Source: an uncultured Bacillota bacterium
GTDB taxonomy: Bacteria > Bacillota_I > Bacilli_A > RFN20 > CAG-449
Length of the DNA: 6,455 nucleotides
Direction of reading: 5' to 3'
NCBI GenBank assembly: GCA_905204225.1
Contig: CAJKZK010000096.1
Location: 1 to 6,455 of the forward strand
The notes under the pieces were generated by a model. It made no database searches, was not told the DNA's origin, and saw nothing but the letters and a program-made list of their open reading frames with translations. Position 1 is the stretch's first letter, and each line of letters opens with the position of its first letter. Positions 1 through 4,861 of this stretch are shown in pieces. The position numbers and the translations under genes were made by a program.

Positions 1-1067
1 TTTAATAAAAGAATTAAAATAGGAATAATAATATAAACAATAAAATAATTACCTGAAAATTCAACACTTCTAAAATTGATTCTAAATTCTTTATTAGCAA
101 AAGTAACAAATGGTTTTCTTACAATATTTTTTTGTTCTGTATCAAAAACATATTTATCAAATTCAAATGATTTACTTAACATTTTAAAGAAAATTGGTTT
201 AATAACAAAATAAGCAATTACAATCAAAGCACAAACAAAAACAATTAAAGAAGCAAATGAAGCTAATGTATACCAATTAAATCTATAATTTAAAGAATTA
301 GATATATATGATCCTGTGAAAACATATACAATATAACATAATATACCTATACTTTGTTTAAAATTAATTAGGAAATTCTTAATTGCTTTTCTAATACTAG
401 GCCATTGATTAATTAAATCAATATCCTCAGGTATTAAATTAATTAAATATACTACTCCCAAAATAATTAAACCCAAGCTTATAATTATTAATATTAATTC
501 AATAATAGAAAATTTATCTAAGAATCTTTTTATATAAATAAAAGGTATAGATAAAAATGAGCCAATTAAAACAGGTATTGCAATAATAAATATCAAAGGA
601 ATCCACATCCAAAATAAAACACCTATCGATAATTGTCCACTCATGCATCCCATTATTACAAATCCCAAAGTAATAGGAATCAATAAATTAAAACTTTTTT
701 TCAATTCATAAAAATAATAAACAATTATTTTAGAAAAAAACAATAACGAACTAGTTACTGGAAATGTAGCTAAAACCTTATTATCATCAGATAAATATAA
801 ATTTTTAGTTAAACCAATAGTACAAGATATAATTGTCAAAGTCATCATTACACTAAAGAAAACAATTAAAATATCTACAAGTTCAGAATAATAAAATAAA
901 CCAATAAACTGACATAGATAAATTAAAGCAATACTTACGCATGTGATAACAATAAATTGCAATAAACTTAAAACTATTTTTTGTATACATGATTTAATAG
1001 AACTTAACCAAGAAAAATCAAGTTTATCTCTAATTTGCATCATTACTAGAGCTTTCAATCTATTCAT
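1..1067 (-). CDS. ABC-2-type exporter permease subunit, 3' end beyond the window
   Basis: I translated this frame by hand from ATG at 1067-1065 and found it open for 355 codons to the left edge, so the C-terminus is missing. The protein is very hydrophobic, with roughly eight to nine membrane segments (about residues 30-57, 64-86, 104-118, 127-145, 150-178, 187-211, 236-255, 265-292 and one starting at 341). Two landmarks fit the putative ABC exporter permease families of Bacillota (Pfam ABC_tran_2-like). One is the loop YLSDDNKVLATFPV (91-104), which resembles the usual 'LskDdelLlslPi' loop. The other is FANKEFRINFRS (323-334), which resembles the conserved 'KElr..lRs' segment. The start lies two bases after the stop of the ABC-ATPase fusion gene, with AGAGGA ten bases upstream, so the two are co-transcribed and probably translationally coupled. 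It is inferred to be the membrane channel driven by that ATPase. The exact family and substrate are uncertain. Confidence 0.82.
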   Translation of the reverse strand, partial: MNRLKALVMMQIRDKLDFSWLSSIKSCIQKIVLSLLQFIVITCVSIALIYLCQFIGLFYYSELVDILIVFFSVMMTLTIISCTIGLTKNLYLSDDNKVLATFPVTSSLLFFSKIIVYYFYELKKSFNLLIPITLGFVIMGCMSGQLSIGVLFWMWIPLIFIIAIPVLIGSFLSIPFIYIKRFLDKFSIIELILIIISLGLIILGVVYLINLIPEDIDLINQWPSIRKAIKNFLINFKQSIGILCYIVYVFTGSYISNSLNYRFNWYTLASFASLIVFVCALIVIAYFVIKPIFFKMLSKSFEFDKYVFDTEQKNIVRKPFVTFANKEFRINFRSVEFSGNYFIVYIIIPILILLL

Positions 1068-1069
1068 CT

Positions 1070-3592
1070 TTATTTTTCCTCTAATTTTTCACCAATAGTT
1101 TGTAAATAAAATTCTTCTAATGATAATCCACTTTGTTCTATTTCTTCTACTGTTTTAACACAAAGTATTTTACCTTTTTTAATAATAGCAATTCTTTGGC
1201 ATAATTTTTCAACAATATCAATAATGTGTGATGAAAAGAAAACAATATTACCTTCTGCAGCATGCTGTTTCATACATTCTTTTACCTGAAAAATACTTGT
1301 AGGATCAAGACCAGTTAATGGTTCATCAAGAATCCATACTTTAGGATTATGCACTAAAGCTGCCATAATGGTAATTTTTTGTTTCATACCGTGAGAATAT
1401 GTTTTGATTTTATTATCAATAGAAGATTCTAATTGAAATAACTTAATATATTTTTCAAGTCTAGCATCCCTATCTTCTTGAGAAACTTCATAAATATCAG
1501 CAATATAATTTAAATATTCTCTACCAGTTAGTTTTTCATATAAAGCATAATGATCAGGGACAAAACCAATTAAACTTTTAGCTTGAACAGGTTGTTTAGC
1601 ACAATCAAAACCACATATTTCAATACTTCCTTCTGTAATAGGTTGAATCCCAACTGTACTCTTAATAATGGTTGATTTTCCCGCTCCATTAGGTCCTAAA
1701 AAACCAAATATTTCTCCACCATACACTGTTAAAGAAGCATCCTTAACAGCATATACTTTACTAGAAGCATATTTTTTAGAGAAATGTTTTAATTCATATT
1801 TAATTCCAGCATCTTTTTCCATAGGTTCATCTAAACTCCTTCCATTTAAAGCAGATTTTAAAGCTATTTGGTCTATTTTAATTGCTCTTAATTTTAACAT
1901 TAATTCATAGTGAGAATCAGCAATATTAAAACCTAATTCATAAACAAACCATACACCAAAACCTAAAATAATATAAACTATAAAGAATACCAATTGATAT
2001 AACGGATGGAAAGTTAATTTAAGATCATTAATATTAAAAGAAACTGAAATATTATATAAATCTTCTGCCCATCGACCTAATTTATCTGCAACAAAATCAG
2101 AATTAATAAAGAAATAATCAACATTATGTCCCATTGCAGTAAATAAAACATTCATAAATAATACTAAAACATAATATGCAAAAAACCATATCATTGAATA
2201 ATAATATTCTTTTATTTTTGGTCTAGCAAATTGTTTTAAACCCACACATAATATTGGCATACCAAAAGCAATTGCATGATTATACCAAAATTGTAAAAAA
2301 TAAGGACTAAATATATTAATTGTATCAGAATAATTAGGTAAAATCATAGCAATCAATGCACCTAATACATTAATAAAATAAGTAAAATAAAATAATTTTT
2401 TTGGTTTAAATATCAAACAAATTGGCATTAAAAACATTGCTGTATTGCATAAATGGAACGGCCATGCCCATGGCTTTAATAAAGAATCATATTTATAAAA
2501 AGTCATAAATCCAATAAGCGTACCCAAAGATATGAATGTTAAAGAAAAATGAATTACATCTCTATGTTTGTTTCTTAAACCAAAATACAATAAAAAAGGT
2601 ATTATTATAGCAAATACATAAACACACATACGATGTTCAATATGTAAATCAACAAATCTAAAGCCTGGTAGGATATCACCAAATAATGTTCTTAATAAAT
2701 ATGGAGGTAAAGTAGCAATATTGAATAATAAGAAAGAAATTATGATAGAGAAAACATCTTTTTTTGTTAACTTTCTTGAACTATCATATTGATTATATTT
2801 AACTTCATTAGCTAATTCTTTTTCAAAAACATTTACATTAATATTTTTAACAATATCACCATCATTAGCGTTAATAATTATTTTAGCTTTACCTTCTTTA
2901 TTTGCTTTAATTTTATAATCAATATCTTCATTATTCTTTTTTATAAAGCTAACGATATTCTCATTATTAGAACTACATTCTAATGATGTTAATTTATAAT
3001 TTTTTGGTAAGAATTTTGATTTGACACTTAAAGAAGAATTTAATGCTAAAATAGTGAAATTGTTATCTTTATTTGAATATATCTCTTTAACCCAATAATA
3101 AATAGATAAAGCGATAGATAAGCCTATTTCTATTGGATATAGAATAGATAACCATGAAATACCACCTTCATTATTAAAAAAAGAAAAACCTTGTGACATA
3201 ATTAATATTTGATTCATAAAGCACAAGCATAAAACAAAAATTGGTAATGTGACAAATTTTACTAAATATTTAATCAATCTAAAATGATAAAATGGTCTCA
3301 TACAAATAAATAATATACATGTTATTTCAAACCAAATTAAAAAATTGCTTATTATACCTAGAGATGGATTAATTAATCCATTTTTAACTTGACTAATATT
3401 GATAAAATAATCAGTATCACCATATATTTGAGCATCTTTAAAACACATAAATCTAATTAAAAAAACAAAAATTAATAAACCGGTTAAAGATCTATCAATT
3501 AAATTAATTTGTTTGTTTGGAAAACGAAAATGTACAATCATAATATATGCTACAAAAATAAGTGCACATACAATACAAATCAAATATGACAT
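1070..3592 (-). CDS. Polytopic membrane protein fused to ABC ATPase (YwaF/TMEM164-like domain plus Ig-like domain)
   Basis: This 840-residue protein has an unusual order of domains. Residues 1-167 hold about five membrane segments of unknown family. Residues 175-256 look like a BIG2-type Ig-like domain. Residues about 279-552 hold about eight membrane segments; 312-552 resemble the YwaF/TIGR02206/TMEM164 family, with WPFHLCN (377-383), H439 in a conserved 'YNHA', and N481 followed by GHNVDY (488-493). A linker (553-595) leads to a complete ABC ATPase: aromatic A-loop near Y608, Walker A GPNGAGKST (633-641), D680 in the Q-loop position, signature YSHGMKQK (732-739), Walker B VWILDEP (752-758) with catalytic E757, D-loop GLDP, and H-loop H789. 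All ATPase residues except a canonical Q-loop glutamine are present, so it should hydrolyse ATP. ATG at 3592 has AGAGG at 3599-3603. Usually YwaF-like proteins and such ATPases are separate polypeptides. It is inferred to power the exporter whose permease is encoded directly downstream. Substrate unknown. Confidence 0.85.
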   Translation of the reverse strand: MSYLICIVCALIFVAYIMIVHFRFPNKQINLIDRSLTGLLIFVFLIRFMCFKDAQIYGDTDYFINISQVKNGLINPSLGIISNFLIWFEITCILFICMRPFYHFRLIKYLVKFVTLPIFVLCLCFMNQILIMSQGFSFFNNEGGISWLSILYPIEIGLSIALSIYYWVKEIYSNKDNNFTILALNSSLSVKSKFLPKNYKLTSLECSSNNENIVSFIKKNNEDIDYKIKANKEGKAKIIINANDGDIVKNINVNVFEKELANEVKYNQYDSSRKLTKKDVFSIIISFLLFNIATLPPYLLRTLFGDILPGFRFVDLHIEHRMCVYVFAIIIPFLLYFGLRNKHRDVIHFSLTFISLGTLIGFMTFYKYDSLLKPWAWPFHLCNTAMFLMPICLIFKPKKLFYFTYFINVLGALIAMILPNYSDTINIFSPYFLQFWYNHAIAFGMPILCVGLKQFARPKIKEYYYSMIWFFAYYVLVLFMNVLFTAMGHNVDYFFINSDFVADKLGRWAEDLYNISVSFNINDLKLTFHPLYQLVFFIVYIILGFGVWFVYELGFNIADSHYELMLKLRAIKIDQIALKSALNGRSLDEPMEKDAGIKYELKHFSKKYASSKVYAVKDASLTVYGGEIFGFLGPNGAGKSTIIKSTVGIQPITEGSIEICGFDCAKQPVQAKSLIGFVPDHYALYEKLTGREYLNYIADIYEVSQEDRDARLEKYIKLFQLESSIDNKIKTYSHGMKQKITIMAALVHNPKVWILDEPLTGLDPTSIFQVKECMKQHAAEGNIVFFSSHIIDIVEKLCQRIAIIKKGKILCVKTVEEIEQSGLSLEEFYLQTIGEKLEEK
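1077..1082 (-). promoter_or_regulatory. Ribosome binding site of the permease gene inside the preceding gene
   Basis: Read on the minus strand, AGAGGA lies within the last codons of the ABC fusion gene, nine to ten bases before the ATG at 1067. It supports that start and indicates coupled translation of the two transporter subunits. Confidence 0.7.
1088..1804 (-). other. ABC ATPase domain of the fusion protein
   Basis: Residues about 597-835 of the fusion. Motif spacing is that of stand-alone ATPases of ABC-2-type exporters (BcrA/EcsA-like). The segment GFVPDHYALYEKLTGREYL (676-694) is typical of that group, in which the Q-loop residue is often D or E. The C-terminal LSLEEFYLQTIG (824-835) is the usual end of such ATPases, so this domain is not truncated. 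Confidence 0.9.
1937..2659 (-). other. YwaF / TMEM164-like membrane domain of the fusion protein
   Basis: Residues about 312-552, with about seven hydrophobic segments. The family resemblance rests on the WPFHLCN motif at the start of a membrane helix, a helix beginning NVLGALIAMILPN, a following 'FWYNHA' histidine, and an N-x7-HN-x-D-Y segment like the 'N...GTNYMYL' of YwaF proteins. Recognition is from memory of the family pattern, not a search. Most bacterial members are uncharacterised membrane proteins. Confidence 0.65.
2825..3070 (-). other. Ig-like (BIG2-type) domain between membrane segments
   Basis: Residues about 175-256 of the fusion are hydrophilic and sit between two membrane modules. 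The pattern CSSNNENIVSF (206-216), then YKIKANKEGKAKIIIN (226-241), then a last strand IVKNINVNVFE, follows the BIG2 logic 'S.n..vatV....v.a...G.a.I.v......v.V'. The fit is good in the second half and weak in the first. Which side of the membrane it faces is unclear (see findings). Confidence 0.5.
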
Positions 3593-3621
3593 ATAAATCC
3601 TCTAAAACTTATTAAAATTTA

Positions 3622-3657
3622 CTTCATCATTATACCATATCAACCAAGTCATATCAA
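3622..3657 (-). promoter_or_regulatory. Housekeeping (sigma-A-type) promoter of the transporter operon
   Basis: On the minus strand, TTGATA at 3657-3652 is followed by a 17-base spacer and TATAAT at 3634-3629. The -10 is preceded by TGG, giving an extended -10 (TGGTATAAT). The predicted transcription start is near 3622, about 30 bases before the ATG at 3592, with the ribosome site at 3599-3603 in between. Both boxes and the spacing are close to consensus, suggesting strong transcription in growing cells unless repressed. Confidence 0.75.
3636..3657. repeat. Direct repeat CATATCAA, two copies 14 bp apart
   Basis: CATATCAA occurs at 3636-3643 and again at 3650-3657. On the transporter strand the upstream copy contains the -35 box (TTGATA) and the other lies in the spacer just upstream of the extended -10. 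It could be a tandem regulator site, or a chance repeat in A+T-rich DNA. Confidence 0.4.
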
Positions 3658-3667
3658 TAAACTGAAA

Positions 3668-3686
3668 TTAACTAATATTTAGTTAA
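3668..3686. promoter_or_regulatory. Operator-like dyad in the divergent promoter region
   Basis: TTAACTAA-TAT-TTAGTTAA is a perfect inverted repeat with 8-bp arms and a 3-base centre. It lies about 10 bases upstream of the transporter -35 box and about 35 bases upstream of the gerQ candidate promoter. No T-run or coding sequence accompanies it, so it is not a terminator. The size and form suit a dimeric winged-helix regulator (MarR-like sites are of this kind). The regulator is not identifiable. Confidence 0.45.
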
Positions 3687-3721
3687 AATAACGATTTTTT
3701 TAAATATTTTTTTATTATAAC

Positions 3722-3749
3722 GAATAAAAAATGTTTATAAACATATATT
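3722..3749 (+). promoter_or_regulatory. Candidate sigma-E-type sporulation promoter of gerQ
   Basis: GAATAAA (3722-3728), a 13-base spacer, and CATATATT (3742-3749) match the Bacillus sigma-E mother-cell consensus (about KMATATT, 13-15 bases, CATACAHT) at 5 of 7 and 7 of 8 positions. Transcription would start near 3756, just before the ribosome site. B. subtilis gerQ is known to be sigma-E-dependent, which makes this placement plausible. The A+T-rich background weakens the match. Confidence 0.42.
3731..3744. repeat. 14-bp perfect palindrome overlapping the gerQ -10 region
   Basis: ATGTTTATAAACAT is perfectly self-complementary and overlaps the first bases of the candidate gerQ -10 element, where a bound repressor would block transcription. 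Palindromes of this length are expected about once by chance in a window of this size and composition, so only the position makes it notable. Confidence 0.35.
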
Positions 3750-3774
3750 TAAACTAGTAAAAGGAGATTAATAT

Positions 3775-4179
3775 ATGGAACGAATTCAACCACCACCAAA
3801 TTATTATGGAGCCCCTTATCCAAATACTGAGCCATCTCCATATCCACCTCAAATGAATCCTTATCCTCAAGAAGGATACCCTCTTCCAAATAACAATCAA
3901 AGAGCAGGTGATGGCACTCAACCAATTGAAGAATTTTATGAATCATTTAACAAATTAGTATCATCAAATTTAGGCCGACAAGTTAATGTTCATTGTTCAT
4001 TTACAGATTCTACTGCTTGGCATGACAAAGAATTTATTGGTGTATTAGCTTCAGCTGGTGATAACTATATTATCATTTATGATAAAGAAAAAAATAGACA
4101 TTATCTTATTGTGGGAGTATATATCGATTATATTGAATTTTATGATAAAATTACTATGGATGGGGTGACAACTAAATAA
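3775..4179 (+). CDS. gerQ: GerQ-family spore coat protein
   Basis: This 134-residue protein has a C-terminal half (about 51-128) that matches the GerQ family: IEEFYESFNKLVSSNLGRQV, 'H.SFTDSTAWHDKEFIGVLASAGDNYIIIYD', then RHYLIVGVYIDYIEFYDKI. In B. subtilis, GerQ is a spore coat protein needed to place the cortex hydrolase CwlJ and for calcium-dipicolinate-triggered germination. It is cross-linked by a transglutaminase. Residues 6-38 are rich in Pro and Tyr with PYP-like units and are probably disordered, as the variable N-terminus usually is. Unlike the B. subtilis protein, it has no lysine before K60. The start is clear: AAGGAG (3761-3766) lies eight bases before ATG. The gene is monocistronic, diverges from the transporter operon, ends at a hairpin terminator, and is probably expressed in the mother cell during sporulation. 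It implies that the host forms endospores or descends from spore formers. Confidence 0.88.
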   Translation: MERIQPPPNYYGAPYPNTEPSPYPPQMNPYPQEGYPLPNNNQRAGDGTQPIEEFYESFNKLVSSNLGRQVNVHCSFTDSTAWHDKEFIGVLASAGDNYIIIYDKEKNRHYLIVGVYIDYIEFYDKITMDGVTTK

Positions 4180-4206
4180 AAAATTCACTAATATGTGAAT
4201 TTTTTT
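4178..4206. terminator. Bidirectional intrinsic terminator between gerQ and ung
   Basis: The stem TTCAC/GTGAA (4184-4188 with 4195-4199) has a six-base loop TAATAT. It is extended by A-tract/T-tract pairing (4178-4183 with 4200-4205). It ends in seven T on the plus strand and is preceded by six A, which read as U on the minus strand, so it can stop both convergent transcripts. It overlaps the stop codons of both gerQ and ung, so the genes are packed with no spare sequence. Confidence 0.8.
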
Positions 4207-4861
4207 AATTTATCCAATTAATTTCACTTAAACCATTTTTTAATAAGAATTCATTTGTTAATTTAAAATGATTATTATTAAAAAATCCATTATAAGCAGA
4301 TAAAGGAGAAGGATGAGCAGATGTTAAAATTAAATGTTTAGGATTATGGATAAATTTCATTACACTTTTAGCCGAATTACCCCATAAAATAAATACTTTT
4401 GGTGAAGAATCTTGATCTAAAGCTAAAATAACATCCTTTATTAATTGTTCATATCCATAATTTTTATGAGACATAGGTTCATTTTCTCTTACTGTCAATA
4501 AAGAATTTAATAATAATACACCTTGTTTAGCTAAGTAAGATAAATCACCATTTTGTTTCATTGTTACTTTATATTCATTTTCTATTTCTTTATAAATATT
4601 TTTTAAAGAAGGTGGCAAAGCTACATTTTTTGGTACAGAAAAAGCAAGTCCCATAGCTTGATTAGGATTATGATACGGATCTTGTCCCATTATTATTACT
4701 TTAACTTGATTAAATGGAGTTAATTTAAAAGCATTTAAAATTAAATTATATGGAGGATAAACAATTTTAGTTTTATATTCTTCCATTACTTTATTATGTA
4801 AAGCAATATAATATGCTTTTTTCTTTTCTTCTATAAAAAATTCTTTCCAATTATTAATCAT
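4205..4861 (-). CDS. ung: Uracil-DNA glycosylase, family 1
   Basis: The 218-residue protein removes uracil from DNA to start base excision repair in the cytoplasm. All family 1 motifs are visible: GQDPYH (59-64) with the water-activating Asp D61 and Y63; the uracil-stacking Phe F74 in GLAFSVP; LLLNSLLTV (117-123) with the uracil-contacting N119; VFILWGNSAK (156-165); and AHPSPLSA (182-189) with catalytic H183 and the DNA-intercalating Leu loop. The length is slightly below the usual 220-230 and appears complete. ATG at 4861 overlaps the TGA of the upstream gene as ATGA, with GAAGG (4871-4875) nine bases before it. It is therefore expressed in one operon with the upstream membrane protein. In B. 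subtilis, ung (ywdG) and gerQ (ywdL) also lie near each other, suggesting a residue of ancestral gene order. Confidence 0.97.
   Translation of the reverse strand: MINNWKEFFIEEKKKAYYIALHNKVMEEYKTKIVYPPYNLILNAFKLTPFNQVKVIIMGQDPYHNPNQAMGLAFSVPKNVALPPSLKNIYKEIENEYKVTMKQNGDLSYLAKQGVLLLNSLLTVRENEPMSHKNYGYEQLIKDVILALDQDSSPKVFILWGNSAKSVMKFIHNPKHLILTSAHPSPLSAYNGFFNNNHFKLTNEFLLKNGLSEINWIN

Noticed and set aside
1668..1910. Plus-strand open frame of 80 codons
   Set aside because: It lies antisense to the ATPase domain and linker of the fusion gene, has no ribosome site, and its peptide resembles nothing. It is a shadow frame.
3691..3721. T-rich stretch with TATAAC as a housekeeping promoter for gerQ
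   Set aside because: TATAAC at 3716-3721 has no acceptable -35 at 16-18 bases. The two T7 tracts may bend DNA, but as a promoter this is weaker than the sigma-E-like site just downstream.
3749..3946. Minus-strand open frame of 65 codons over the start of gerQ
   Set aside because: It is antisense to the Pro/Tyr-rich part of gerQ, whose repetitive codons keep the opposite strand open. No ribosome site or family resemblance.
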